Notes: generated by a model not told the origin, from the sequence alone. A stretch of DNA of 64,000 bases from Blautia pseudococcoides (GCF_001689125.2 NZ_CP015405.2:3788501-3852500), one strand, 5' to 3'. Shown: positions 30,187 through 39,536, counted from the stretch's first letter. Numbers and translations are program-made.

Positions 30187-30795
30187 ATGACAATGGAAGA
30201 ACGAAAAGCAAAAGGACTGCTGTGGACAGACACCCCCGAGGCCATGGCCGCCCAGGTAAGAGCACGGGGGCTGACCTATGATTTTAACCACACAAGACCG
30301 GAAGAGAAAGAGAAGAGAATGGCTTTACTTTCTGAGATCTTCGGCTCCTTAGGGAAAGATGTATGGATCGAACCGCCCCTTACCCTGGCATTCGGCAAAA
30401 CCGTTACGATCGGAGACAATACATACATCAACTCCAATCTGACTTTAGTGGATGACTATAAGATAACAATAGGCAGGGGCGTACTCTTTGCCCCAAATGT
30501 CACCATAAGCACAACAGGACATCCTGTGCATTATAAACTCCGCCCCCACGGGGAAATGTATTCCTTCCCTGTCACCATTGGTGACGACGTATGGATTGGA
30601 AGCGGTGTGATCATCATGCCCGGAGTTACCATTGGCGACCACTCTGTCATTGGTGCCGGAAGCATTGTGACAAAAGATATTCCCGCAGACTGCATTGCTG
30701 TGGGAAACCCATGCAAAGTGCTGCGGGAGATCACGGATGATGATTTGATTTATTATTATAAAAACCGAAGGGTGGACGAAGAAACTTCAGAATGA
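30187..30795 (+). CDS. Sugar O-acetyltransferase (maltose/galactoside acetyltransferase family)
   Basis: A 202-residue left-handed beta-helix enzyme. The N-terminal Mac domain (MTMEERKAKGLLWTDTP) is followed by hexapeptide repeats (VTIGDNTYINSNL, VTIGDDVWIGSGVII, VTIGDHSVIGAGSIV). The catalytic His lies in TGHPVH (112-115). The ATG at 30187 has AAGGAGG upstream; upstream in-frame codons overlap the MATE gene. Transfers acetyl from acetyl-CoA to sugars, probably for detoxification. Its last 65 bases overlap the 3' end of the convergent MacB-like gene. Confidence 0.92.
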   Translation: MTMEERKAKGLLWTDTPEAMAAQVRARGLTYDFNHTRPEEKEKRMALLSEIFGSLGKDVWIEPPLTLAFGKTVTIGDNTYINSNLTLVDDYKITIGRGVLFAPNVTISTTGHPVHYKLRPHGEMYSFPVTIGDDVWIGSGVIIMPGVTIGDHSVIGAGSIVTKDIPADCIAVGNPCKVLREITDDDLIYYYKNRRVDEETSE

Positions 30796-31774
30796 TCACA
30801 GAAGATACACTGCCTGCCAGCATACAGCCTGCTGTCCCAAGCAGCATATCTCTGTCACGGTAGTCAAGAGCCTGGGTTATGAGCCCTTTCATATCCCCGG
30901 CCTTTTCTGCTGCCAGTTTGGAAAAGAAAGAAAAATCCGACCAGGCTCCAGGTATATAGTCATCAGAAAAATGAAAACTCAGCAGCACTAAAAGTCCAAT
31001 CCCTCCAATCACCAGCACAGGAAAGCAAATACTGCAAAGTTCCTTTATCCAGTTCTTCCATTTTGCATTACGGTAAACACGTCGAAGCCCGGCAGCGGAC
31101 CTGGCAAATAAAACCCACAGGGGGGCCATGAGGAATAATCCCCCCAGCCCGCGGAATAAATCCCCTTCTGCTCTCACATCCGCAGTTCCGGGAAGCAGTC
31201 CCGAGAGCATCTGCTCCGCGCTGGATGCCGGCATATTTCTATACTGCACCTGTACCCTGCTGTATAAAGTACCGCTCTCTCCCTGTATGATGCAGACAGC
31301 CTCGCTGCTGTCCAAAATCCCTCTGACCTGATATTGTTTTCCTGATACTTGTATACTTCCCCCCGTTTCATCCACATTAAGCTTCTGGGCAAGTGTTTTA
31401 CTGACCACACATCCCGTGTTGTCACCATCACTCACCAGGCTTCCCCCGCACAGTTTTCCGGGCATGATCAAATTCATATTCCCCGCTGCCTTGATAAGCT
31501 GTACCTTTGCACTCTGTCCCAGAGACGTATTGACTGCGTTTACCTCCTCCGGCGCTTTCCACAGTGTCATATCCTTTATATATTTTCTTTCATCTTCTCC
31601 GGCATTCTGCCACCAGGTTTCCATCTGTTCCCTGGTCACAAATGTACTGCGGTACACAAGGCCCAGCTCCCCGGCAGCGTGTTTCCTTAAACTACTATAG
31701 CAGAAGGTTCCGATTCCCGCAAAAATTATCAAAAGAAAAACTGCCAGAAGAAAACTCATCTCTTTTTTTCTCAC
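30731..31774 (-). CDS. MacB-like membrane protein (divergent FtsX-type)
   Basis: A 347-residue protein: one membrane segment at about 7-26, an extracytoplasmic domain of about 180 residues resembling the MacB periplasmic core (CVVSKTLAQKLNV, YQVRGILDSSEAV), then three membrane segments at about 211-226, 250-268 and 309-330. This is MacB topology, but no ATPase is encoded nearby. The start appears to be a GTG overlapping the adaptor stop (GTGA); ATG 31759 is an alternative. Its last membrane segment and tail overlap the acetyltransferase 3' end antisense, so the C-terminus may be truncated or extended. Confidence 0.65.
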   Translation of the reverse strand: MRKKEMSFLLAVFLLIIFAGIGTFCYSSLRKHAAGELGLVYRSTFVTREQMETWWQNAGEDERKYIKDMTLWKAPEEVNAVNTSLGQSAKVQLIKAAGNMNLIMPGKLCGGSLVSDGDNTGCVVSKTLAQKLNVDETGGSIQVSGKQYQVRGILDSSEAVCIIQGESGTLYSRVQVQYRNMPASSAEQMLSGLLPGTADVRAEGDLFRGLGGLFLMAPLWVLFARSAAGLRRVYRNAKWKNWIKELCSICFPVLVIGGIGLLVLLSFHFSDDYIPGAWSDFSFFSKLAAEKAGDMKGLITQALDYRDRDMLLGTAGCMLAGSVSSVIILKFLRPPFGFYNNKSNHHP

Positions 31775-33237
31775 TCTAACCGTACCTGATTTCCCTCCTC
31801 TACATATTTACTGGATTCTGTTATGATAAGGCTCTTTTGGTTTATAGCTGACTTCACAGCAGCGTATTTCTCATCCTTATCCAAAACGGTTACCGGAACA
31901 GACACGGCAGTATAAACCTGCCCCAAAATACCATCCCTTACCTCTGCAGTCAGCACACATGTCTGTCCCTGCACCTGATGCAGGGCACTCAAAGGTATCA
32001 CCTGTTCATAAGAACCCGATTCTTTACTTACCTCATAAGTAAAGGGTGTACCGGTTTTCAGCTGTTTTTCGCCGACCTGTCCATACCAGACCATTCCACC
32101 CGATTCTGCCTGGCCTGCCCCTTCCTGGGATGGTGTCTCCTGAGCGGAGGCCTGTTCAAATCTCTCTGCCTTAACTTCCAAAGTCTCTGTATTTCCTGAA
32201 AACTTTATATTTATTTTATCACCTTCCTGTATTTTACCTACATCCGCCTGGTCAATAATTCCTTTTACCTCTGCGGCCTGTGATGCAATGATGATCTGTT
32301 CTGTCCCAGCAGTCACAGTGCCTTCTGTCACACCTGCAGATTGGAAAATGCCCGAGGATGCGGCGCTTACAATCCCCTCCACATTCTGAATATCTGTCAG
32401 TTTTTTAAGCGCTGCTTCCGCGCCTTCAATATCTACCTGAACCCCCTCCACAGTAAGAGAATTGGATCTTTGCTTTTTTTCTTCGTTCTGCTGCGCGTTT
32501 GCCTCATTTTGGCTGGCTAAATTATACTGCTCCACCGCCTGATTATAAGAAATGGCCTGGCTGTTTAAAGTATCTGCAGCACTCTGCATTTTATCTTTTG
32601 CCGCCTGTACCTCCTGCTCCCACTGTTCATATTCCCCGGCCCCGGAAGAATTGCCACTCTGGGATGTTTCCCCCGCTGTATCAGAACCTTCTCCCTGGTC
32701 ACCAGACAGGCCGCTGTCCTGTGCCTGACCGCTGTCCGCAGCCGGAGGATTATTCGCCAAACTCTCATACTCCGCTGCCGCCTGGTCATAATCGGCCTGG
32801 GCCTGGTCCAGCAGTATTTCCGCGTTGTTCAAGGCAATCTGTGCCAGAGCCGTCTCGGGCGTGCGGGCATCCTCCTGGCCTGCCAGCTTCTGCTGTTCAA
32901 GCTGCAGTTTCAGCTTTTCTATCTCCCTGTTCTTTTCCTCTATCTTCTCTGCCAGGTAATCCATATCCAACTGTACCAGCGCCTGTCCTGCCTCCACTGC
33001 GGTCTGGGGTTTCACAAGAACTTTCTTCACCTTCTGTCCCTCCGGCAGAGACTGGCTGTACTGCTCTTTTGCCGTTACCGTTCCGCTGCCTGTCACAAGC
33101 TGGGTCAGCACCCCTTTCCCCACCTTGGTAGTCTTTACCTTGGCAACCGTTATGGAGGAGGCTGCCCTTGCAGCCACAGTACAGCACAGCATCAGCACTA
33201 AAAAATATATCACTGCTTTTCCTGCTTTTTTTTTCAT
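31771..33237 (-). CDS. HlyD/MacA-type membrane fusion (adaptor) protein
   Basis: A 488-residue adaptor. A membrane anchor or signal at 8-27, a first half-lipoyl segment near 45-92 (GSGTVTAKEQYSQSL), a long coiled coil from about 93 to 275 interrupted by a Ser/Gly/Asp-rich insert, the second half-lipoyl segment (EGIVSAASSGIF), then beta-barrel domains. The ATG at 33237 has AAAGGAG in front and lies 2 bases after the MalG-type permease stop. Adaptors join exporters, so its place after sugar-importer genes is odd. Probably partners the MacB-like protein. Confidence 0.85.
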   Translation of the reverse strand: MKKKAGKAVIYFLVLMLCCTVAARAASSITVAKVKTTKVGKGVLTQLVTGSGTVTAKEQYSQSLPEGQKVKKVLVKPQTAVEAGQALVQLDMDYLAEKIEEKNREIEKLKLQLEQQKLAGQEDARTPETALAQIALNNAEILLDQAQADYDQAAAEYESLANNPPAADSGQAQDSGLSGDQGEGSDTAGETSQSGNSSGAGEYEQWEQEVQAAKDKMQSAADTLNSQAISYNQAVEQYNLASQNEANAQQNEEKKQRSNSLTVEGVQVDIEGAEAALKKLTDIQNVEGIVSAASSGIFQSAGVTEGTVTAGTEQIIIASQAAEVKGIIDQADVGKIQEGDKINIKFSGNTETLEVKAERFEQASAQETPSQEGAGQAESGGMVWYGQVGEKQLKTGTPFTYEVSKESGSYEQVIPLSALHQVQGQTCVLTAEVRDGILGQVYTAVSVPVTVLDKDEKYAAVKSAINQKSLIITESSKYVEEGNQVRLE

Positions 33238-33239
33238 AA

Positions 33240-34085
33240 CTACTCCTTTAATCCCGATGCCACGATCCCCTGCTCCAAATACTCCTGTCCCCATAAAAAT
33301 ATAAGCACTGCCGGCAGCATCATCACGATTGACGCCGCAAAGGAACTCCCCACCTGGTCCGTAGTGATCTGCGGAAGGTAGAGGGAAAGAGGCAGCTTTG
33401 ATTTTGTCTTCAGAAATGTCATGGGTGCCTCGATGGCATTCCAGTATTCCAGAAAATTAAGCAGCACTGACGCCATAATGCCGGGCCGTCCCAGCGGCAC
33501 TCCCACATGCAGAAAAATTTTAAACTGTCCGGCCCCGTCCACCATGGCTGCCTCCACAAGGGCATCCGGGATGGAGCGGAAGAACTTCTGCATGATAAAT
33601 ACGGGAAATGCCGAGAAAATCCCAGGCAGGATAATTGCCAGATGGGTATCCATAAGAGACAGTCCCGAAAGTACCAGATAACTGGATACCATGGTAACCT
33701 GAAAAGGCATGATCATCAAAATCATATATAATAAAAATAATATCCGGCGTCCCCGGAAGCGGTACCTCCCAAACGCCCACGCTGCCGGCATACCGACCAG
33801 CACCTGCCCGATCAGAATAGGCACCACCTGCTTAACGGAATTCCAGAACATAACAAAGAAACCCGGCGAATCCAGCAGCAGTTCCACATATGGCTTCAGG
33901 GTTGGATAAACCGGAAGCAGTTCCAAACGGACCGCTTCCGTACCTCCTCCCAATACCCCGCCGTAAGATATTTTCAGCTCCTCAGCCCCCATAAATGAAT
34001 TGGGGAACATGACAAGCACAGGTACCCAGAACAGAAGGCAGAATATGGTCAGCACTGCTGTTCGCACTGTCTTTTTCTTATTCAC
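33240..34085 (-). CDS. Sugar ABC permease, MalG type
   Basis: A 281-residue permease with six membrane segments and the EAA loop LVEAAMVDGAGQFKIFLHV near residues 175-195. The frame is open to 34103 (ATG), but AGGAGAACC directly before GTG 34085 makes that start likelier (VNKKKTVRTAV); it overlaps the MalF-type gene by 8 bases. Partner of the next gene. No ATPase in the cluster. Confidence 0.87.
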   Translation of the reverse strand: MNKKKTVRTAVLTIFCLLFWVPVLVMFPNSFMGAEELKISYGGVLGGGTEAVRLELLPVYPTLKPYVELLLDSPGFFVMFWNSVKQVVPILIGQVLVGMPAAWAFGRYRFRGRRILFLLYMILMIMPFQVTMVSSYLVLSGLSLMDTHLAIILPGIFSAFPVFIMQKFFRSIPDALVEAAMVDGAGQFKIFLHVGVPLGRPGIMASVLLNFLEYWNAIEAPMTFLKTKSKLPLSLYLPQITTDQVGSSFAASIVMMLPAVLIFLWGQEYLEQGIVASGLKE

Positions 34086-34983
34086 GGTTCTCCTGCCTTT
34101 CATTCCACCATTCCACCAATACCAGGATCACACTCACTGCAATTGCCATGAAAACTGCTGCTGCACTCATTTTTTGTATATCCAGCTTTGTAAACCAATT
34201 GTTGAACAAATGCTGCAGCATATAAATACTCTCATGGGGATAATCCCCTGCGATCAGATACGCCTCCCGGAACACCCGGAACGCATTCACAAAGGACAGG
34301 ACCCCGATGAGAAAAACACTGCTTTTCATCTGCGGCAGCGTAATATACCGAAAGCACTGAAATGCACCTGCGCCGCTGACTCTGGCTGCCTCATACTGCT
34401 CCTCCCCAATAGCGGACAGAGCTGCGATCCACAGCACAATATCATACCCCATATTCTTCCATAAGTAAGAACCCACCAAGATCCAAAAAGCGTACCCCGT
34501 ATTCATCCAGTCCTGCCCTGTCAGATGCAGTGTTTCCAAAATCTGATTGACCACACCTTTCTGGTCAAATAAAAGTTTCCAGAAGACAACAACGGACGCC
34601 ACAGGGATTGCCATGGGCAGGAGAAATCCCGCCCGCAGTATCCTGGCAAACCCGGTGATACTGTTCAAGAAAATGGCTGCCAGAAACGACAGGACCAAAA
34701 GCAAAGGCAGACACATGCCGAGAAACCGCACTGTATTGCCAAGTGCCTGCCTAAAGGCACTGTTGTCCAGCACCTCCCTGTAATTATCAAGTCCCACAAA
34801 CAGTCCTCCCACTGCCTGGAAAAAGGAGCGTCGTATCACATCCCCGAAAGGCAGAAGGACAAAGACCAGCAGTCCCAGCAGACTGGGTGCCAGAAATGCG
34901 TATGCTGTTTTATTCTGACAGGTAGGTGTCCATTTTCTGGACAATGGCTTTTGCCGCCTCCGCAGATGTCTCTGTACCCTCAT
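34078..34983 (-). CDS. Sugar ABC permease, MalF type
   Basis: A permease with six membrane segments and the EAA loop EEQYEAARVSGAGAFQCFRY near residues 205-225 of this start. The start is uncertain because the frame overlaps the end of the binding-protein gene: ATG 34983 has GGAG 7 bases before it and is chosen (301 residues, 74-base overlap); a TTG near 34937 would give a shorter N-terminus. Forms the channel with the MalG-type permease. Confidence 0.82.
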   Translation of the reverse strand: MRVQRHLRRRQKPLSRKWTPTCQNKTAYAFLAPSLLGLLVFVLLPFGDVIRRSFFQAVGGLFVGLDNYREVLDNSAFRQALGNTVRFLGMCLPLLLVLSFLAAIFLNSITGFARILRAGFLLPMAIPVASVVVFWKLLFDQKGVVNQILETLHLTGQDWMNTGYAFWILVGSYLWKNMGYDIVLWIAALSAIGEEQYEAARVSGAGAFQCFRYITLPQMKSSVFLIGVLSFVNAFRVFREAYLIAGDYPHESIYMLQHLFNNWFTKLDIQKMSAAAVFMAIAVSVILVLVEWWNERQENRE

Positions 34984-37165
34984 AACATTTCTCCATTTCC
35001 TCCAAGACAGTGTCATACAGTGTTTGGTTTGGAATAAACGGATCATCCAGTGTGCGGATCAGATCCAGATAGGTCTGCACCGTCTGTCCGTCAGCATTCC
35101 CATACTCTTCCATGACTTCCTCCCCTGTTTTTGGGTCTCTGTAGGTGCTGGCCGTCGTATCCTTCTGTGCTATGTCCGTGTCTGCATATGCTATCATATT
35201 ATTGAACGCACTCTCCGTAACAGGAAAACCGTCCCAGGTCTCGCTGCCCTGCACATCATCAGACATCAGCGCTTTGATAAACAGTTCAGCCGTTTCCTGC
35301 TGATTGGTTGACGCATTGATCCCTGCTATTGTATATGGGACATAGTAATTTTTGACTGCCTTTGGTTCGATTCCCGCTTTCTTGATACTATAGACCGGAT
35401 ACATCATGCTGCTGTATCCCTGCAGCTCATATAACGACACGGTCCCGTCTCTATAGCCGGTAAAATAGCCTGATGAGAAATATATGTTCCGATCCTCCGT
35501 GTCTTCAGGATCATATCCATAAGCTTCTTCCAGACTCTGTGTATCCATGTTTTTGCAAATCTGCAGATAGTCATCTATAAACTCTGCCATCTTCTCTTCA
35601 TCAATACTTCCATCCTCTTTTACAAGTTCCTCATACATGACGGCAAGCAAAGTCTTCGCAGCATTGGTGTGTACAGTATCTCCCAGTACCGGCGCCTCCG
35701 GATTTTCACCCAGGTAAGAGGTCAACGCCTCAATACTCTCAAGAGCCTTGCTGCTGTCATCCTTGGAAGCCATGAGCGGCAGTCCCATGCGGGCCGGAAG
35801 TCCGTAAACCTTTCCATCTCTTTCCATAGCCCCTGCCACATTCTCCAGCATACCGCCGTCTTTTACCAGTTCCTCTCTAAGGCTGCTGATGTCAGCGAGA
35901 ACTCCTTTTTCTATATAGGAATCCACCGGCAGACTATCTAAAATTAACACATCGGCTCCTTTTCCGCCCAAAAGTTCTGTATTCAGATTGCGGATATCAT
36001 CGGAGCTTGGTTTTTCGTATTCTCCCACCGCATAGCTGTAATTTACCCTTACATCAGGATTCTGGGTCTGGAACAGACGGATGGCCTGCTGTACGGTCTT
36101 ATTTTCTTTTAGTCCATAGACCGTAAGCGTGTTATCCGCTGAGACCGGCATATCTTTTTTGTAAGTATAGCGAGCCAAGAACAGGCCGCCTTTGTCATAC
36201 TCATTGTATAAGGCATAAAGCTCATCATCATCCCCACTAAAGAATGATATAACGCCGGCTCCCGTTGCCCCCATCTTTCCATAGGAACCGTCAAGCAGGG
36301 TCTCCATAAGATCCCCTGTTTCCTGGAAACGTACAATCCCGCCTTCTGTCAGACAGTACCATGCTCCGTCAGCACCGGGTGCAAGATTAAAGGATTCTCC
36401 TTTTTTTGTAAGCGCTGCACTGCCTGTCTCTGAAAAATCGTCTGTGTTATAAAAAGTAATACTTTTTCCGTCTTTTGCTGTCACAGCCAACCTGTTCTTT
36501 GAGGTGCTGATCGTGTTCTGGAAGTTTGACATCATTGGCTCCATATCAGCAGAGAAGACTTTTTCTCCGTCCTTATAGAGTTCGGCTTGTCCTGAGCTTC
36601 CGTTTGCCACACACAGACTGCCGTCTGCCAGTGCATCCACATCCGTCACCAAGACAGCAAGCCCATTTTCATCAGCCTTTGTCAGATTCTCAGGAGTAAC
36701 ATCTTCCCATGTATCTCCATCTTGGATATTCTTAAATATATGCCATCCGTAAGGCATCTCATCCGTTGGGTTTGTCGGTGCCCCCATTGCGTACACATTC
36801 CCATCCTGCCCATATTCCAGATGATTCAGCAAAAAATCAGATGCCATAGCAGTCAAGCCTGCGTCCTCCTGCGCCTCTGACCATTGTCCATCCTGATATT
36901 GATAGGAATAATATTTTGTACCCGAATCCTGGCTGCCGCCTGAAGTATACAAATGGATGATCCCATCCTTTTTATATGCGCCCAGAGGGGTTTCCCCGTC
37001 CTGTACAGGCGGCTTTAAGTCCTCCTCCACATAGCGCCCCATGGCTTTTTCCTGGTCATCTTTCTTTCCGTTACCTGTTTCTTTTTTTTGGTCTCCGCAT
37101 CCGGACATCAGTCCTGCAGCCAGTACAAGGCCCATCCCTGCGGCCAGTATTTTTCTCCATTTCAT
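34910..37165 (-). CDS. Lipoprotein fusing a beta-propeller-like domain to a sugar-binding domain
   Basis: A 751-residue secreted lipoprotein, far longer than usual binding proteins (about 430). Lipobox LMSGC puts the lipid on Cys23. Residues about 55-370 show repeated blade-like units (HLEYGQDGNVYAMG, DVDALADGSLCVANG, GADGAWYCLTEGG, GDDDELYALYNEYD) that suggest a beta-propeller. Residues about 375-751 are a family-1 solute-binding domain (TVQQAIRLFQTQNPDVRVNY, GADVLILDSLPVDSYI, KVYGLPARMG). First gene of the cluster running to 30731, divergent from the regulator at 37419. Ligand unknown; perhaps a complex glycan or glycopeptide. Confidence 0.85.
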   Translation of the reverse strand: MKWRKILAAGMGLVLAAGLMSGCGDQKKETGNGKKDDQEKAMGRYVEEDLKPPVQDGETPLGAYKKDGIIHLYTSGGSQDSGTKYYSYQYQDGQWSEAQEDAGLTAMASDFLLNHLEYGQDGNVYAMGAPTNPTDEMPYGWHIFKNIQDGDTWEDVTPENLTKADENGLAVLVTDVDALADGSLCVANGSSGQAELYKDGEKVFSADMEPMMSNFQNTISTSKNRLAVTAKDGKSITFYNTDDFSETGSAALTKKGESFNLAPGADGAWYCLTEGGIVRFQETGDLMETLLDGSYGKMGATGAGVISFFSGDDDELYALYNEYDKGGLFLARYTYKKDMPVSADNTLTVYGLKENKTVQQAIRLFQTQNPDVRVNYSYAVGEYEKPSSDDIRNLNTELLGGKGADVLILDSLPVDSYIEKGVLADISSLREELVKDGGMLENVAGAMERDGKVYGLPARMGLPLMASKDDSSKALESIEALTSYLGENPEAPVLGDTVHTNAAKTLLAVMYEELVKEDGSIDEEKMAEFIDDYLQICKNMDTQSLEEAYGYDPEDTEDRNIYFSSGYFTGYRDGTVSLYELQGYSSMMYPVYSIKKAGIEPKAVKNYYVPYTIAGINASTNQQETAELFIKALMSDDVQGSETWDGFPVTESAFNNMIAYADTDIAQKDTTASTYRDPKTGEEVMEEYGNADGQTVQTYLDLIRTLDDPFIPNQTLYDTVLEEMEKCYEGTETSAEAAKAIVQKMDTYLSE

Positions 37166-37203
37166 TTATGATAACTCCTCTCTGCCGGAGCTTCCGGCCC
37201 CTA

Positions 37204-37292
37204 CATCTACCAGAATATCAGGAAAATCTCAAAAAGACTTTTAAGAACTGCAGAAATTTTTAAAGATTTTTTTGAGAAATGAATGGTATAAT
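37204..37292. promoter_or_regulatory. Divergent promoter region with inverted repeat
   Basis: Minus strand: TTGAGA (37227-37232), 17 bases, TAGATG, a weak promoter for the lipoprotein gene. Plus strand: extended -10 TGGTATAAT (37284-37292) for the regulator, without a good -35. TCTCAAAAA (37227-37235) and TTTTTGAGA (37269-37277) form an inverted repeat covering both -35 regions, a likely site for the OmpR-type regulator. Confidence 0.55.
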
Positions 37293-37418
37293 AATGATAT
37301 TGTTGGCAGAACTGCGCTTTTTGCGGATCTGTGAATAGTAACATACTAATTGCAGTAAGATAAAAATGTCTGTGATAATGGAAAATGATTGCTGCAATAT
37401 AGAAAGGAATTATATTTA

Positions 37419-38099
37419 ATGCGGATTTTATTGATAGAGGATGACCAGGAACTTTGCCATGTGCTGAAAATTTCTTTAGAAAAAGCGGGATACCAGACAG
37501 ATATCTGCCTGACCGGAACAGACGCGCTCTATTATGCCCTGCAGCCTGTCTATAACTTGATCATTTTAGACCGTATGCTGCCGGGAATGGATGGGCTGTC
37601 TCTTTTAAAACTCATAAGGAGCAATGAGATCACAACCCCTGTCATCCTGGCAACAGCCATAGATGCGGTGCCGGAGAGGATTGCAGGGCTGGACTGCGGA
37701 GCCGATGATTATATTGTAAAGCCATATGATATTGAAGAACTGATGGCCCGTATCCGTGCACTGGTCAGACGCCCCCAGCCGATTGAAGACCACCGGAATA
37801 TGGAATACGGGGATTTGGTATTCAATACCACAACATTGAAACTGACCTGCGGGCCCCATACCCAGCAGCTCTCCCGCAGGGAATCCATGCTGATGGAATA
37901 TTTTATGCAGAACCCGGAGCAGACCATTTCCAGGCAAATGCTGTATTCCAGGGTATGGGGACCTGACGGGGAAGTGGAGGACGGCAATCTGGATACTTAT
38001 ATTTATTATCTCCGCAAAATACTGAAAAAACTGAAAAGCCGTGTCCAGGTCGCAACCGCACACGGCATCGGCTACCGATTGGAGTGTCCGCCATGCTGA
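37419..38099 (+). CDS. Response regulator, OmpR family
   Basis: A 226-residue regulator. Receiver domain with E7-D8-D9, phosphoacceptor D51 (LIILDRMLPGMDG), T79 and K101 (IVKPYD); winged-helix domain with LSRRESMLMEYFM and LDTYIYYLRKILKKLK. The ATG at 37419 has AAAGGAA upstream; a TTG 30 bases earlier is in frame but lacks a site. It overlaps the kinase gene by 7 bases. Divergent from the lipoprotein-transporter cluster and the likely controller of it. Confidence 0.93.
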   Translation: MRILLIEDDQELCHVLKISLEKAGYQTDICLTGTDALYYALQPVYNLIILDRMLPGMDGLSLLKLIRSNEITTPVILATAIDAVPERIAGLDCGADDYIVKPYDIEELMARIRALVRRPQPIEDHRNMEYGDLVFNTTTLKLTCGPHTQQLSRRESMLMEYFMQNPEQTISRQMLYSRVWGPDGEVEDGNLDTYIYYLRKILKKLKSRVQVATAHGIGYRLECPPC

Positions 38100-39409
38100 C
38101 TACCTTCCGCAGACGTCTGACCCTGCTCTTTGCAGGAACCACCAGCCTGATCCTGACTGTCATTTTCCTGATCGTCTGGGTATACCAGAACCATCTGTAC
38201 CAGGCACAGCAGGAAAACCTGTTTCAGAACTATCTGCTGGAACTCTCCAATAAACTGGAGGCAGATATCAATTTCTCTGACAACTGGCTCGCTGTGATGG
38301 AAGCAGACAATAAGCTGATCATTCATATAGAAGAAAATAAGATCCCCCTGTTTTTTCCCGGTTCCTGGGAACCGGCCACCAGCCGCCATACACTGATCGA
38401 AAAGGCGAGGAAACAGGCACTGGACGAAAACGTGGATATCAGCCGTCCTCCGCTCTCCAACTCCATGCAGAAGACTTCCGTAATGCATATCCAGGGGGAA
38501 GAGGGGGACACCTACCAGGCAGTTGTCATACAGATGCCCAGCGGCAGCGTTTACAAATCCCTGGTGCTGCTGCAGGATATCACGGAACTGGGGAAAAAGA
38601 GTCTTTCCCTTGGAGTCTTCTTTTTACTGCTGGATCTGGCTGGATTCGCGGCCCTTTATCTGACTGCCCGGCTGATTCTCGGACGTGCTATGAAGCCTAT
38701 TGCAGAATACCAGCAGAGACAGACTGATTTTATATCCGCCGCCTCCCATGAACTCCGTTCTCCCCTGTCTGTCATCCAGACCAGCGCCTCTGTCATAGAG
38801 GAGAATCCGGAGCAGGCAGCCTCCATGTCAGGCATTATACGTTGGGAATGCAGCCGGGCGGGAAAACTCATCCGTGACCTGCTGCTTCTGGCCTCCTCAG
38901 AATCGGGAACCCTCACTAAAAAACTGGAGGAAGTGGAGGCGGATGCCCTGCTGCTCAGGCTCTTTGAATCCTTCGAGACTGTATGCCGGCAAAAGGGCAT
39001 TTCCCTGCAGCTTCATATGCCGGATGACATTCTGCCCCCTGTTCTCTCTGATTCGGCATATTTATACCAGTTATTAGCCATCCTGCTGGAAAATGCCATG
39101 GCTTACGGAAAGCCCCTGTCAGGGGAGAAACCTGTGATCGAGCTTGCAGCCTGCCAGTCAGGACACCATATCACCTTATCCGTCACAGATCATGGACCAG
39201 GCATCCCGGATGACCAAAAAGAGGCTGTATTCCGCCGTTTTTACAAAACAGACCCCTCCCGCAGCAAGAAAGAACACTTCGGACTGGGGCTGTCCATTGC
39301 CAGTGAACTGGCCCATCAGTTAAAATGCCGTCTAATACTGCTGGATACTCCCGGCGGCGGCGCATGTTTTCAGATAAAACTCACAAAAACGGGAACCGGC
39401 AATTCCTAA
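38093..39409 (+). CDS. Sensor histidine kinase, two-transmembrane type
   Basis: A 438-residue kinase. Membrane segments at about 9-31 and 170-195 enclose an extracytoplasmic sensor of about 140 residues. The HisKA motif AASHELRSPLSVIQT has His219; the ATPase domain has DHGPGIPDDQ and HFGLGLSIA. ATG 38093 has GGAG 8 bases upstream; a GTG at 38084 is directly next to that site and less likely. Translated together with the regulator. Confidence 0.93.
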   Translation: MLTTFRRRLTLLFAGTTSLILTVIFLIVWVYQNHLYQAQQENLFQNYLLELSNKLEADINFSDNWLAVMEADNKLIIHIEENKIPLFFPGSWEPATSRHTLIEKARKQALDENVDISRPPLSNSMQKTSVMHIQGEEGDTYQAVVIQMPSGSVYKSLVLLQDITELGKKSLSLGVFFLLLDLAGFAALYLTARLILGRAMKPIAEYQQRQTDFISAASHELRSPLSVIQTSASVIEENPEQAASMSGIIRWECSRAGKLIRDLLLLASSESGTLTKKLEEVEADALLLRLFESFETVCRQKGISLQLHMPDDILPPVLSDSAYLYQLLAILLENAMAYGKPLSGEKPVIELAACQSGHHITLSVTDHGPGIPDDQKEAVFRRFYKTDPSRSKKEHFGLGLSIASELAHQLKCRLILLDTPGGGACFQIKLTKTGTGNS

Positions 39410-39446
39410 AGGGTGCGTCACACACCGAAATGCTGGTTCCCGTTTT
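39386..39446 (+). terminator. Terminator of the two-component operon, overlapping the kinase 3' end
   Basis: AAAACGGGAACC (39386-39397) pairs with GGTTCCCGTTTT (39435-39446). The left arm encodes the last residues of the kinase, so the coding end and the terminator are one structure. Confidence 0.85.
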
Positions 39447-39536
39447 ACCGCGGCCCGTTTGGCTGCTTCTAAAGAACCCCCTCATGCAGGCCATGTTGTT
39501 CTGTTCAGGGCAGCCTCCTGTCTTCCGGTAAACAAG

